Assembly: GCA_029204045.2 (NCBI GenBank) | Contig: CM055062.1 | Location: forward strand, 10,882,814-10,946,813 | Length of the DNA stretch: 64,000 bases | Reading direction: 5' to 3' | DNA from: Tillandsia leiboldiana | Lineage: Eukaryota; Streptophyta; Magnoliopsida; Poales; Bromeliaceae | Shown: positions 9,450 through 22,694 of the stretch, piece by piece | Layout of the letters: each line of letters starts with the position of its first letter | Numbering within the stretch: position 1 is the stretch's first letter | Translations under genes and position numbers: made by a program | Notes under the pieces: generated by a model | Databases searched by the model: none | What the model was told of the DNA's origin: nothing | The model's input: only the letters and a program-made list of their open reading frames with translations

Positions 9450-12400
9450 TGTTGGTTGTGCGCAAACCGGACCCAAGAAACGGACTCAGCGCGAGAAATG
9501 AATCAAGATTGCCTAATGTGGAGTTTCGCCGAAAATTTGAAATGGATTCTTGCAAAACAGACTTCGTATTTGGATTCAGCGCAGAAAAACGATGAAAATC
9601 GGCTATTTACATGTATTTTTCTGAGTTCCTACGCGCGAAAACGGGCAACCCGATGTTTCCTGTGGATTTGGGAGCTTGGTGGACCGGTGGACCGTAGGGG
9701 TTTCACGTGGCGGCTCCCCGTTGGATCCGTACGCCACGTGGCAGGCGTAGAGGCGCGGCGCAGCAAGCCCGGCCCACGCAGCAGACGCGGGCAGGCCGGG
9801 CAGGCGCGGGCAGCGGCGCGGGTAGGCACTGTCGCGGGCGGGAGGATAAGGGAGGCCACGTGTCGCCTCCCGATTGGCCGCGTGGATTGGCCTGTCGGGA
9901 AGCGACACGTGGCGATGATCAGGCACGGGAGCGGCTGCGCGGGATGGCGCGAATGCGTGACGCGTGGCGGCCCGGCGGCACAATGCCGGGCCGGCCCGTT
10001 ACTGTAGCAACAGGGGGGGGAGGTTTTGCAGCAGCTTCTTCTTCTTGGTTTAAATGGAGTTCCCTTCCTTCATTTGGGATCTTTTGGAGAGCTTTTCTCA
10101 GGGGAGTTTTTTAGCAGAGCTCCATCAACAAGTCTTCTACAACATTGGATTTTTTGAGGATTTTTGGAGGCCATCTGGATCATCTTCTCCACCTACATTT
10201 GAGGACATCACCATTGCTGCTTCACAGCCCTCTCCGTCGCAATTCGGTGCGAAAATTCCCCAGGACTCATTTCTTAGAATTTTGAGCTCATTTTTGGTTC
10301 TACGTTTTCAAAACAGGTAAGGCTACAATCTTTGTATTCAACTCTCCCCTCAGATCTCATTATTGTACAGAGTTTTAAAGCCATCTTTGGGACCCTTCAT
10401 TTCAGTCTGGAATCCTGAATAGTCCTCAGTGTTTTGGCTTTTCTGAATTGTAGGAGTGGAATATTTGGATAATTTTTTCGGGGAAATTTCAAGGACTCTA
10501 AGATCTACAATATTGGTACGTACTATTTTCCCCAGATCTGAGTTTTTATTAGGGTTTATGAATGATCTTTGGAACACCTTGCTGCACTCGTGTACAGATG
10601 GAACTTGGTGGATAGTTCAAAGTGTTTATGGGTTTTCTCCTTCATCCGAGCATGAAATTTGGAGTTCTTTAGCTCAATTTGTATCTACTCTCGACAAGGA
10701 ATCCAATGGTACCTCTCTTTCAGGATTTGGAGCACGTTTGGTTAGGTAACTTTAATGATATTTCCAAGTGCTGTTATAAGGTTTACTGCAGTCCCTGTTT
10801 TAGTTTTGATTTGAGCAATGCACCTTGGAATGCAGATAACTTTGTGGATATAAAGTCTTTTTCAGAAATTCAAGTTGGGACTTCTTCCTAACTTCAAGGT
10901 GAGAAAATTATCTTGTGTAATATGTGGATAAATCCCTTTGGAAAAGCCCCTAATTAAGCTTGGAAATGCTAGCAAGTTTATGTTAGCAGTTTTGGACAGC
11001 ATTGTGACTTTTGTTGTGTTTGAATGTTGAGAGAAATTAATGGTGGATTTTGAGGACTTGAAGATGTTTGTGTGGAGCTGGAGATCTTTTTTTTTGCTGC
11101 TAGGAACTTCATCTTGAGGTATTTGGGGCTGCACTTACATCTTCTTTAACTTAATTTCAATTGCTGAAATTCTGGAATTTAATTGCGCAGTGTGTATTGT
11201 TTCAGTGATTGCGCCCAATCCGTGAGGCGGATTTGGATGATTTTTGTGGCATCGGACTCCTGAGAGGATAAGGATTACTCACGCCAAAATTCAGCCAGAT
11301 CGGGCATCGTATCATCAAGTTTCAGGTGGGTGGTTGTGCTTTGCCGAAATCGACGATTTACCCACTCGGGCTATTTGTTTCCCTCATGGCATAGTTGATT
11401 GTTATTTTCTTTTCCTTGGTGAATCATGCTTGAATCTCCATATTTATGTTAGGTTAATTGATCCTTAGCTTATGCATGAGTAAATGATTGGTTGGTTGAT
11501 ATTACATTATCTCATATGAAGTTGATTATAAGTGATCATTCTTAAATCTATGCTATGTGAGGGTAATTGGGAAATTAATCTTCAACCTACACCTTGTGAT
11601 GAATGGTTAACATTATTATGTGAGAATGATGGTGATAGTTATATGTGAATGGTTGGTTGATTTATGTGAGAACTTCATGGGATTATGTGAGAACTTAATG
11701 GTTGATTTTATTTGAGAATGACTTATGTGAGAGTAGTTGGGTTGGTGATCCTTAGTCTCCACTTGGTGATATGAATTATAGTTGTTGATCCTTATCCTAC
11801 AATATGTGATGTTGGGCATAGATGTCGATTCATAATCTATCTATGAGAGAATGATTAGTTGATTGATCTTTGATCTAGCTTATGTGAAAATGGGTGTTGA
11901 TGTTGGTTATTGATCTAGTTGATGTGAGAATGACCTATGCTTTTGATTTCTAATTCATTCATGATAAGATGGATATCATTGTGAGTTGAGGCCTATTCCT
12001 TATGAGACTAAGCATTGTTCATGACTCCTATTACCTCCAATGAGATTGGACGTTGTTGGTAGATCCTATGTTCATCCGATGTTCATCCTATGTGAGATCA
12101 ATGAAGGTTGTGGAGCCTTAGACTATTCATTGGTGATACATGATTGAATGTCTATGTTTAACTAATGTTAAATGATCCTAAGCATATTCATGTATGAATG
12201 TGAGGTTTGACAAGCGTTGTACCATCTTATGTGATGTTGATTAGGTGTGGCACTTCCTTATTTTATACTTTGTGAGTATCGTGTATGTGGTATAGGCAGG
12301 CATAGGTTGTTGCACTTAACGTTCTTATGCAATTATCAATATTTTGGAATAGCATGCTCTAATAAATGTAAGAACATCGACACCTGTTTTCTTTTTATCA

Positions 12401-12791
12401 TCTTGGGACATTTGCATGCTTGTATGGTCATTAGATAGGCCACCTTTTTCTGTTACACTATCATGTTGGACTTGACTTAGGAGAAACCATATTTCTTGCT
12501 TTTCTCCTTTCATACTAGGCTCAGGGTATTTGTAGCTCGTGCGCGAGCAGGGGGTTTTTGGATAGTGTAGACAGCTTCTTGGGATCTAGGACAGGCTGGC
12601 TTGAGGGCAGGGTATTGCGGCTACCGCGGACTTTGGGCGGTTGACCGGATGGTTACTTATGCATCAAATTGGGGATCGGATTTTGTCATGCCCCGGGGGG
12701 TTTTTACGCGCGGAGCGGTAGCCACCGATACTCCCAAAATTTCACATATATTTTTTTTTGAAACCAATCTCCCCCGGCGCGTGCCCAGACC

Positions 12792-12850
12792 CGCCGCATA
12801 TACAAATTCACTCTGCAAACGGGCAGAGTCTCCTTTGTATATGCACGGCG
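12792..12850 (-). other. Long hairpin near the end of the solo LTR
   Basis: Arms CGCCGCATATACAAA (12792-) and TTTGTATATG followed by CGGCG pair, enclosing a second stem ACTCTGC / GCAGAGT. It occupies the same U5-end position as the hairpins of the other Ty3 LTRs. Confidence 0.6.
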
Positions 12851-12999
12851 TCCTGATTACAAAGTTCACATAAGCATGCCTTTAACCACACTAGACCGGT
12901 TGCCAATCACATACAATCATTTTCAACAACATACAATCAATTTCCACAAGTAATACAGGGGCCGACTATTTTTGAAAGGATAAAACCACAGGGTTTTGA

Positions 13000-13165
13000 A
13001 TGCGATGCCCACTCGACATCAGGTTTTATAAGACTATTTTCGAAACCACATAAATCCACAGAATTTGAAATCGGTGCCCACCCAACACCAGGTTTAATAA
13101 AACTAATTTCGAAATCACATAAATCCATAGAATTTGAAAACGGTGCTCACACGGCACCCGTATTT
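13000..13165. repeat. About 63-bp imperfect tandem repeat, ~2.5 units
   Basis: Blocks CACATAAATCCA, GAATTTGAAA, GGTGCYCAC and a TTCGAAA-like end recur in order at about 13000, 13055 and 13118. They lie in the U5/R part of the solo LTR and are not coding. Confidence 0.6.
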
Positions 13166-13593
13166 TTAAAACAGTTTTCGCAACATTTTCCATATTTCTT
13201 GTTTGTAGTTTGAAAGCGGCCAAGTAAAGAAGTAAGAACAAACACCCAACCAAAAGAGTTATAAAAATAGTCCAACATCCACATCGATCCCACGGGGGTA
13301 TCGCGATCCACAACTAGCTACAATGCGTAATGAAATGAACCGAGAAGGTAAAGTAAACCGTATCTGTAGCCTCTAAGGGCTAGAAGATCGCTCACGCGGC
13401 CTCACCAACACCCTACCACTCGCCCCTGGACGGACTAGACGAACCTGTTACAGAGTGGGAAGTCAGTGACCAGAAACAATAATACAAGCAATAATGCTAA
13501 AGTAAGGCAAATCATGGTAAAAACCGGAGCAATCAACAATGAAGAACCCTGTGCAAACCAAACAATGAAGAACCCTGTGCATACCAACCCGGG

Positions 13594-13900
13594 CACCTCC
13601 CCCGGCAACCACACCGAGCACCTGCCTCGGGAACCCCTGCCGAGCACCTGCCTCGGCCGCCGAGCACCCACCTCGGCATCACTGCTCACACCCCCCACCC
13701 ACGGGGGCCCCCATTCCTAACATCACCATCACGCGAGGTACACGGGTCAACGTACCACTTTTCCGGAAAAGCACACCCTCGTGGTGGCCAAACCGCTGGT
13801 GTGCGTGTAGCTACCTCGAGCATCGACCGAGAACCAACCTCGGCCAACCAGACCGAGCACCCACCTTGGTAAACTAGACCGAGCACCTGCCTCGGCAATC
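13594..13900. repeat. Dispersed CCGAG-N6-CTCGG repeats
   Basis: At least six copies of a 16-17 bp unit of the form CCGAGCACCTGCCTCGG occur at about 13612, 13640, 13660, 13822, 13854 and 13879. Each is a small inverted repeat able to form its own hairpin. Confidence 0.75.
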
Positions 13901-16117
13901 ACCCAGAACATGATGTATCAACGAGTACCACGACCCTCAGTCGCCATAAACATGATGATAATGAACACATAAGCATATACGGGGGTTAGCAGTATTTTAA
14001 CATGTCAAACCTTTGCTCTTACCGATTACCCTCGTTTCCCGACTCTTGAACTGTCAGGAGAGGAACCCACCTTTCGACATCCGACTGGTCACACCGATCA
14101 CCGTTCTCATCGCTAGCATGCTCCAAACAACTCTACTGTTGTTCGGAGAGGGCGAATTGCCCGTCCAGTCTCCCACCGTGACGTTCATTAATCCGAAGGT
14201 CCACGTCACCCCCACTACCCCTTATAAGATGAATATAACAATAACGAAAACATGCACAAAGAGGTTCTAAGGGGTACCCACCTGGAACGCGAATAAGAAG
14301 GTGTGCAGAAAATTCCAGTTAAAACACTCCCACCCTGTGCCCGGAAAAGCTACAGTAAGGAATAATGTTAAAAACATCGTCGCGGTCAAAAACGCTAAAA
14401 AACGGGACGAAACGGGACAAAAACGGAGCTTCCGGACTCTCCGGCTGCAGTCTGGTGCACGGGTCCAGGCGTGGACCGGGTCCACGACAGGAAGCGGCGG
14501 CGGCACAGACCGGGTGCACCGCACGGTGAGCCGCTGGAGCACAGCCTGCGTCGCTACCGGGCTCACAGCCTGCGTCGCGGACCGGGCTCACGGCTACAGT
14601 GCCTGCGGCCGCAGACCGGGCGCACGCCACTGCGGTGCGCCATTGCGGCTTGGGCCGGGCCGCGCACGGGCTGAGGCGCGCGCCGGATCCACGCGGTGGG
14701 GCTGTGAAGGCGTACACCGGGTGCACGCCCGACCAGTGGACCGCGCGACCTAGCGCACGCATTCGTGCGCCGGGTCCGCGCCCCTGGGTCCGGAAGCTGT
14801 GCGCCGGGTGCACGCCGGGCCCTGTGGACCGCGCGGCCTAGCGCACGCATTCATGCGCCGGGTCCGCGCCCCCTGGGCCCGGGAGTCATACGCCGGGTGC
14901 ACGCCACGCCCCGTGGACCGCGCAGTGGCCTCGGCCGTACCGGGATGAACAGTAGCCCCCTTTCGCCCCCCCGCGGCTCCGGTTGCGACCCCGCGACCCC
15001 GGCGACTGCGGCGGCGACCCCGTGGACACGACAACGGCGGCGGCGGCCTCCTGTTTAACGACGGCGGCGGCGGCCTCCCGTTCAACACCTCGTATTGCCC
15101 ATGACAACGACCAACGAAATCCTCATACCGAAAAACCGGGAAGACTCGAACCGCTCACCTTGTTTTCGCCGGAGGAAGAAAGAGGATCGTCCCGCTCTCG
15201 CTCGCCGGGTTCCGCAGTGCGGTCTTCCTTCCTTCTGCCCGTCTCGTCGCCTCGGTTCCTCACGCCCACGGTTGAAACGAGAGAAAATATGGATTGGGGT
15301 TCCCCTTTTTTTTCTTAAAAGCGCCGCCTTAAACCCTAGCCGTCAAGAGGAAAACCCAGGAGGAAAAACCCTACGGCCCCCGGTTTTAAAGAAACCCTAA
15401 AATAACCGGAACAAAAACCGGCGGCTAAGATTATCTCGAAAAGCGTGTCAATCGCTCGCACGAATTCCGAAGCGCCTAAAAGGAGTCCAAACTTCAAAAT
15501 TAAATTCTGGGAGATTTCGGGGTCGGAATTCAAATCCGATCGCGCCGCCGTTCACCGTTTTGCGAGCTCTACCACCTAAAAATACCCGCAAACCCCGACA
15601 ATCAGCCCAAAAGTTCTCGAATTTCGACCCCCCTCCCTAACAGCCGAAAATGTAAAATTAGGACCTAAAACGAAAAAACCGAAAGGTCGAGGTACCACCC
15701 AAAAGATAAAATAACCCACTGACATAACAAGATGAAAAGTCCGATCACAGCAGGATCCCGTCCGATCGCCTCGAAAAGCGTGCCGGCCACTTAGCACGAA
15801 TTTCGATGCACCACACAAAGGCAAACGCTTTGACCCCCATTCCGGGAGATCCGTAAATCGGAATCCGAATCCGTTCGCTTTGTCGTCCTCCGTTTTCCTA
15901 GCTCAATCGTAGAAAAATACTCGCGGTCTAGGCCAGTCCATTGCAGAAAACACAGTGAAGAGTCTCCCTAACAATCCCGTCATAAAAAGAAGGTATGCAA
16001 AGGCATTGGAACGCCAGGACTCTACAGGTTTCCCTTTAGTGGATGGGTCTTCCCACTTTGATCAGAGTCGTGATCCAGTCCTGCTTTTATGATACTTGAG
16101 ACCGTGATTGAGTTTTG

Positions 16118-16312
16118 TTATCACATCGGTGCGGCTTTATATGCCCGGTGATGCTTTCCTCGTGTGGGTCGCTCCCCTCGAGTTCCCCTCCGGAGCGTGG
16201 GGGTCAGACAGTTATGGACATTTTTTCCCATCACATCGGCGCGGCTTTACTTGCCCGATGATGAGGGTTTTTTCTATCACATCGGCGCGGCTTTATTTGC
16301 CCGATGATGAGG
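16118..16312. repeat. 45-bp repeat, three copies, in element 2 LTR
   Basis: The unit TCACATCGGYGCGGCTTTA followed by TGCCCGATGATG occurs at about 16121, 16229 and 16275. The last two are close together and nearly identical. Confidence 0.7.
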
Positions 16313-17069
16313 GCGGCAGCAGGCAGTACCAGTTTTTACTGGTGGATAAATTGGGTTTATTCAGGCAGGCATTTATATTCTGATGCATACATTTAGCTAT
16401 TCTTTTAGCTTGGTATTTTAGAGGCATAGTAGTGGTAGTTTCCTTTTTCCAGCAGTCTCTATTGCTTACCACTCTTCTTTTCCTTTTGCCTCTGGTAGAC
16501 CTAGTGGGTACGCCGGGGTTTGAGGCTTTACCCACAGGGGGAGGCTACTGGTTTTACTAGTGGTTCTCACCCCCATTGTTGTTTTTTTTCCCCTTTCCTC
16601 CCTTTGTTTTGCAGTGTCTGCTGCGGGAGTTGCGGATCTTTCGGTTGACGGTTCGAGGCGAGGGAGTCGCGAGATAGATCCCTACCAGTGTTGATTTCTA
16701 CAGTGGGATGGATGTACCAACCCGGATTGTGGGTTTCACTATACACAGTTATATTTTATTATTTTAGTTTATCTCCCATTTTGGATTTATAGATGTTGTA
16801 TAGGTGGCTTTTTACTTGTATCCAGCTATTCCGTGGATCGGATTATTGTATCATTATTTTTGGGAGATGGATATTGTACCTTTATTTTTCAGTTGTACAG
16901 TGACTCGGACTTTTATTATAGCAGTTTTCCTTCAGCTCTGATATCTGTTTAGTTGTTAGATTATACTTTTGCAGGTTGGACGCTTCGCCTATGCGGGATT
17001 TCGCATAGGTGGCGGATCTGTTGGCGAGCCCGGGTCGCAGTTTCGACCCCGGGGCGTGACAGATTAGAG

Positions 17070-19379
17070 ATGCATTTGTCCTCAAGGAAGATACAAGATA
17101 ATAACAAATAGCAGCTCCACATAAGTATATGCACATGCCAGAATCACTAATGAACTACACCTGTTCAATAACCATGATCCATAATCCATAATAACTCCTC
17201 AGAGTAATATTCGCATATATATGCCAAAGAGTAATCGAGCATGAACTCTATCTCATCTAGTATGACATGAACATAGCCATCAAGAATGCTAGATCTCAAA
17301 TCCTCTAAAGCATGTATAATAATAAAGTAAGCATTAATCCACATGATCTAGGCCACTTTCCACGCTTACATCTCAATTCTATTAGTTGTACCTTAATCAT
17401 GCATGCTATAAGTCACAGAGGATAACAATCCCTTAGGTAAGCTTTCCCTAATCACCAACATGGATATCCGAATCATGCAAGTCCTCATAATATAACATGA
17501 ATATTAATCTTGCAATTCTCTTAGACAATCAACATTACTAAGCTTACCTCTCAATCACAAACAATGTACCCTAAACATGCATGCATTCTATCAAATAGAA
17601 TTAGAGAACCGTCCACCAGTTCCGGGGACAAGGCAACCCACCTGAAATGCTTTCCGCAGGCAAAGCAGAAGTCGGTGAAGTGCGTAGTCACACGCTAACC
17701 AAAAATCCGCTGAAACCGCACCCTCGGAACTCAGTCGCGCAAGCCTCAGCTCCGATCAACCACACAACAACAACACACTAATCAATACCCCAAAACGCAC
17801 CCACTGTTTTTCAAAATAACACAAAGAAGAGGGTTTTTCACTTGCGCGCAGTCCTCCAAAAAATCCAGAAAAAACATGGTTGCGATCCTTGCGATGAGTA
17901 GATCCAAATCGAGTATTTATACACCTCGTTCCGACACCTGTAGGCCAAGTTTCAGTACAAACATTGCGGTACATAAAAGTATCCACAACGCGCAATTCTG
18001 CGGAAAAACAGCCACTAATAAGCTTAATTATCACCTTTGAAGAGTCCTCCAAAAATTCCAATAAAAATACAGGCATGTTTCTCTCGAAGCGTAGATATCA
18101 ATCGAGTCCTTACACGCCTCATTCCGATGCTCGTAGACCGAGAAAATCCAACAATACTCTACCGCTGTCCCAAAACTCACAGCAGTAAAGGGGGTCAAAG
18201 TTTGCCTCGGGAACCATGCCAAAAACTCAAAATGAGACGAAGTGACCAATACGGAAATCGAAGGCGTACCTCTCTTGAACGTACAGCCCAAAAAATTGGC
18301 TCGAAATTCCATCGGGGTGATCCAAAGGGTCTCGCGCACCGAAATGTGATGGTAAAAGCCAAAATCCAAGAAGCGTCGAAGTGTGCCGCGTCGCAGAAAA
18401 CACCAATGTCACGGCCTCCAAAAATTCTGTAAATCCACCACGAGATGTAGGACAAGATGAAGAACAAGTTTCCTTGAGGGCTCACCACCAGTAACCCTCC
18501 GGAAAAGGGCCAAAAGAGCAGCCAAAGGGGCTATTTATAGCCAAAACAGAACATTTCCCAAAATTCCCTCTGTGTCCCCACATTCGGGCGCCCGAAAGGA
18601 TTCGGGCTGCTACAGTCCTCCAAAACGTACCCCGAACCATCAGCGCCCGAAACAACCTGGTTGCGACACGTGGCCCCGAATAGCAAACAGCGAGCCTAGC
18701 CAACCCGCTCGCGACACATGGCCGAGCCCCCGCGCCCGCGTGAGCGCCTCGGTCGGCGCGCCCACGTGCGCGCCCGCCGCGCTGCCGGCGCCCACGCCGC
18801 GCACGCAGCCCGAGATACCTACTCAGCTCCTCGCATGGTCCGAGCGCACATAGACCGGACAACCAGCGACCGCCACGTGGCCCCGCCCCGGTCCATGCAC
18901 CCGTCTGCGCGACCCCGTGGACCGCGCCTACTGCGCCGGCCAACCGGAAGCCGCCATGCGTCCAAACCCGGTGCACGCCTCGCCCCGTGGACCGCGCGGT
19001 CCGCGCCTCTGCCCGCGCCGCTGCTCGCTGCCGTGCTGCCGTGCTCCGCCGCTGCACGCCACTGCCGATGCTGCCCCGGCGGCCGGAACAGTACCACACT
19101 GCCTCGAAATCCGTGCACGGGCATTCGGGCTCCGAAAAATGCAAGTAAATAGTCAATTTTCATCGTTTTCGCGCGTTGAGTCCAAATCCGATGTCCGTTT
19201 TGCCCAATTCCTCTTCTAAAATTTGTCGAAGGCCTCCAAATAAGTGTTCTTAACCCAAATTTCGCACCGAGTCCATTTCTTGAGTCTGATACGCGCACAA
19301 ACACCTCCAACTCATGCAAAGAGCCTCCAGAAGTTGCCAGACACACTACAAAAACCCTGTCGAGATCCGGGTCATCACA
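17070..19379 (-). repeat. 3' LTR of element 4 (partial)
   Basis: Begins abruptly at GATGCATTTGTCC, in the middle of the LTR, right after the end of element 2, so the U5 part is missing. It ends in GTCATCACA before the polypurine tract. A minus TATAAATA is at 18532-18539. CACGTG boxes at 18667, 18773 and 18874 lie upstream of it. A candidate donor GAG|GTACGC is at 18270. The intact site GAGCATGAACTCTATC near 17235 is the uninterrupted version of the place where element 5 entered the other LTR. Confidence 0.85.
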
Positions 19380-22300
19380 TCCTCCCACACTAAAAGAAAG
19401 TTTCGTCCTCGAAACTAACACAACTCAAAAAAAGAGTCTCAAATACCAAGGGTAAGTATCCATCAACATCGCCTCCAGCTCCCAAGCCGCTACTCACTCC
19501 CCGTGATTACTCCTCAACAACAACAACAACAACCAGTATGGCATGGCCCAATTGCGCAATTCTCTCATCTCACGAGCCAGAATTCATAATGAGCGTCCCT
19601 CGTACTTCAAACACTCACAAATCTCAAATGAGGCGAGTCAATCTTGGGTGATGGATCCAAAAGTATAACACTCCTGAGCTGAGACGTGGAAAAGACCTCA
19701 GGGATTCCAACAAAAGCTGGGGGAAAAAGAAATAACCACCAATGCTACACGTACCAACACCACACCCTAGTGCCAACTCAACCAAGGCGACCGGAATACC
19801 CCCACACGATCATCCAAGAAGGAAATGGGCCCTAACAAGCTGGGGTCCTCACTCGGTCACTCTCGGATCCTGACCTTCCGAGTGGACTGCACAACCACAG
19901 GCTACAATCAAAAGGGACCCCCAGGGACACAACCTCAAGCCCTGTTCGCCTCAATAATTCCACACAGCGCCAGCTGTGGAATCATCAAACTCAACTCCAG
20001 ACAGCTCTCCCACTCAAGATATCCGCCACTTCAGTGGCTTTGTCGGGGTGATACAAAATGCTCAACAATAACCTAACGGTAACTCCACAGCCACTATGGG
20101 AGGCATCACTATAACTCACAATCCATCTCCCATCACTAGCGATGCTAAAATCGGCGCTGGTATCAGTCTAATCATCCATTCGTCAAGCTCTGCTGGCACA
20201 GCCCAGTCTAAGAAGCTCCTCGTCTCAACAATAAATGTCGATCTCGGCCAATCCTCGAATAACATCCGCTTTGGCTGGATTTCCACCGTCGCTCCCACGG
20301 CTAGAATAATGTGACCCAAGACGGTATGTTCCCGAAGCTAAAAGTTGCATCTCAACAATTCGGCATACAACTTCTTCCACACAGGCGTTGTAGCACTAAC
20401 CACAAGTACTCCACAGGCTCCAAGTCACTCTGGGAGTAAATCTGAATACCCCAGGAGAATACCGCCACCAGTCCGTCCAAGTACAACTGGAACACACCAT
20501 TCCTCAAATCACAAAGACGGCAGGGCACTAGTCAATCCAATTAGCCCCACTATGAGCTCATAATGCCCCTACCGTGTGTTGAACGCCGTCTTGGCAAAAT
20601 CCTCGGCTGTATGATTCCAATAAATACATGCCTCATAGAAGAACAACTGTCGGAGCATAACTCAATCAAACGGTCCTAAATAAAACCCGGACCTGCTTGC
20701 GCTCAAACCACAGTAAAACCCTCACCGTCGTGCATCCACGACGTGGCATCACCACCGTATATCAACGGCGTGGCACTAGGTCCAACAGACCCCTTGATCC
20801 ATAAGATCCTGCAACTGCACCATCAGCTCTCTCTGCTCTACAGGTGATATCCAATGAGGTGCTATTGAGGTTGGCGCAGTTCCCAGAACCACGTCAATCG
20901 CAATCTCAATCTCCTTAACTGGCGGCATCATCATCAGCTCAGGTGAACTCACACCCGGGATCTCACGGGCAAAGGGATATCCTTGAGTCCCGATGCCGCC
21001 ATAGGCACCTCTCAAACTATCGCTGTACCCGGTGTGCTCTAATTGTCTCAACCAGCAAACCTCTTCTTGTCTGCATCGCAGAAGGTCATAATCCTCTCTC
21101 TCCGCAGTCAAACATCATGTGGTACTGTGCCAACCAATCACAGGCACTGGGTCAAAGCACCAACTACCACAATACCAATAAGTCTTCCGGTATAACTCAT
21201 GGTCTCAACTGCACTGGACATGATCCACAAGCTTCCTCCGCATGCACAATACCGACAGGAACCTGTACCTCTAGTCAAGTGATAACGACTCTGCCTCTAG
21301 TCCATGCAGGAATGCACAATGCTCTAACTCAGACGGCTGTAATGAAATCACACCTGCGATAATCCGATCCACTGCCGTGGCGCCCTCCAACCAGGCAGCA
21401 CAGACTCATCTGCTCGATGAGAGTGGTCGTCGCTCAGTCTGCCTCGTCATCAAAGTCCGGTCTGCCAGAAAATATCTATACCAATCACATAGGGAGCATA
21501 ACCTCTGCTTCTGCTCACACTGCGGCGATGAATGTGGTCTTCCGCAGATAACATATCCACGCTACCGCCGCTGCTAAAACTAACGCTGGTACTGCTATCG
21601 GGGTCCATCCGATCCCTGGCATCTCAAAAATCCACGATCCCTGGGAAGAAAATCGGGAATACCTCTGCCGGCCGCTCTGTCCTCCATCAACTAGTGCCAA
21701 GCGCCTCCATCCAGAACTTGCCTCTGGCGGCAGATCCCTATCCAACGAAACCATAGCGCCACGCTCCACTCAACGCCTACTCCAACGAGGCATCCAAGAT
21801 CTGAAACGGAGAGACCGAATGAGCTAAAAGATATCCTGGCGCAAACCACTCCCAAACACACATATCCTATGCGCCTCGTCCCTCAAACATGGAGCACGCA
21901 GTTCAGCAACTGCGTAAACTCTCAGGCATAAGGGGGCTCTCAAATAGTCTCTCCATCACCACCAAACATGACTCTGCCTCCAAAGGCTCCAAACTCAATC
22001 CTACGAGTCGTGGTGGTTCATCTGCCGAAACTGGCTCAACTGATCGATAATGTCCAATAGCTCATCAGCTGTCAGCTATCCACCCTGCCTCGGTGCCTCC
22101 ACACTAATCGTCGGCACAGAGGGGGCTACTCGCTCCATCGACGCCACTGAAAACGCAGCCACTGAGGATACTGCAACCGGGTGGTCTCAGGAGGAAAGCA
22201 CTGTCGGGCTGCCCGCTGCTCCGACGACTGTGTCACCCAAGCCAGCAACCCACTCTGCTGCTATTATAACTCAGACAATCCTGTCATCTGGGTCTGGAGC

Positions 22301-22674
22301 TCTCTGACCTCAATCCGGGTATCCGGCCCAAAACTAATCGCTCAGGCTCCACTACTGCCACAGGATGTACACGGTTCAAAACCCAGCGTCGGGGGAAACA
22401 CCGCTCACCACGACAAAACTGCACATCAGCACACAACAAACACTCGACCCAATCCAGCGAAAGTCTAGAGCATGTCACCCATTCCACAGCGTTATGTTGT
22501 CTGCAGCCAACATAATCACTTAGGAGAATAAACATGCCAATCACTCATCCCGTCCCTTGGGAGAGATATAAAACTCAATCAGGACTCTTGCTACAAGTCA
22601 CGACTCTCACGAAGTCATCCTAGGGTCCAACCACAAGCCTAGGGTTTCTAAGTCCACCATGACCTACAACCTAG
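19380..22674 (-). pseudogene. Decayed gag-pol of element 4
   Basis: Recognisable scraps in order from the polypurine tract (TCCTCCCACACTAAAAG, 19380-19396) rightward: integrase C-terminal region (19440-19700); RNase H/integrase spacer (around 19845-19890); RNase H/RT scraps (20080-20640). Then the start of RT with its upstream linker (20776-21111, with EIPGVSSPELMMMPPVKEIE and DVVLGTAP); protease-region scraps (21100-21400); zinc-knuckle region (about 21500) and gag-like sequence to about 22470. The integrase core and most of RT are missing or unrecognisable, and stops and shifts are frequent. There is no continuous frame over 120 codons in the right order. Confidence 0.75.
22492..22515 (-). 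other. Palindromic leader hairpin (element 4)
   Basis: TTATGTTG and CAACATAA flank TCTGCAGC, whose core CTGCAG is self-complementary. Same position and arms as in elements 1 and 7. The outer stem seen in those two is weak here. Confidence 0.6.
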
Positions 22675-22686
22675 GCTCTGATACCA
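22675..22686 (-). other. Primer-binding site, initiator Met tRNA
   Basis: Minus-strand TGGTATCAGAGC, 8 bases from the LTR boundary at 22695. Confidence 0.88.
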
Positions 22687-22694
22687 CTCTAATC

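Larger units (their letters stand above)
12684..16026 (-). repeat. Solo LTR of a Ty3 element (element 3)
   Basis: Starts TGTCATGCCCC and ends TCTACA, 3343 bp, within the LTR of element 2. Removing it restores the element 2 sequence (GGGGATCGGATTT joined to TCCCTTTAGTGG). Flanks are GATTT (12679-12683) and GGTTT (16027-16031), a target duplication with one mismatch. No coding domain, primer site or polypurine tract lies inside, so it is a solo LTR, presumably left by LTR-LTR recombination. The very GC-rich 14440-15060 is likely its U3. Long frames through this GC-rich stretch on both strands show no recognisable protein and are probably composition artefacts. Confidence 0.78.
9450..17061 (+). 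repeat. LTR of Ty3 element 2, interrupted by a solo LTR
   Basis: Plus-oriented LTR related to that of element 4. Its first ~90 bp are lost at 9450 (its GTGCGC, AAGAAA and GGACTC blocks align with element 4 only from base ~90 on). It runs to 12683, is broken by element 3, resumes at 16027 and ends in GGGGCGTGACA at 17061. Net length is about 4.27 kb. U3 has CACGTG at 9704, 9735, 9857 and 9906 and ATTGG at 9873 and 9886. A TATA-like TTTAAAT sits at about 10050 and a donor ACAG|GTAAGG at 10316. The primer site expected after GATTAG is missing: at 17070 element 4 begins. No coding region is attached, so this is a remnant LTR. Confidence 0.82.

Noticed and set aside
14300..15110. Long overlapping frames on both strands in GC-rich DNA
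   Set aside because: They lie in the U3 of a solo LTR, have no recognisable domain and low-complexity Arg/Ala/Pro content; stop codons are rare simply because of high GC.
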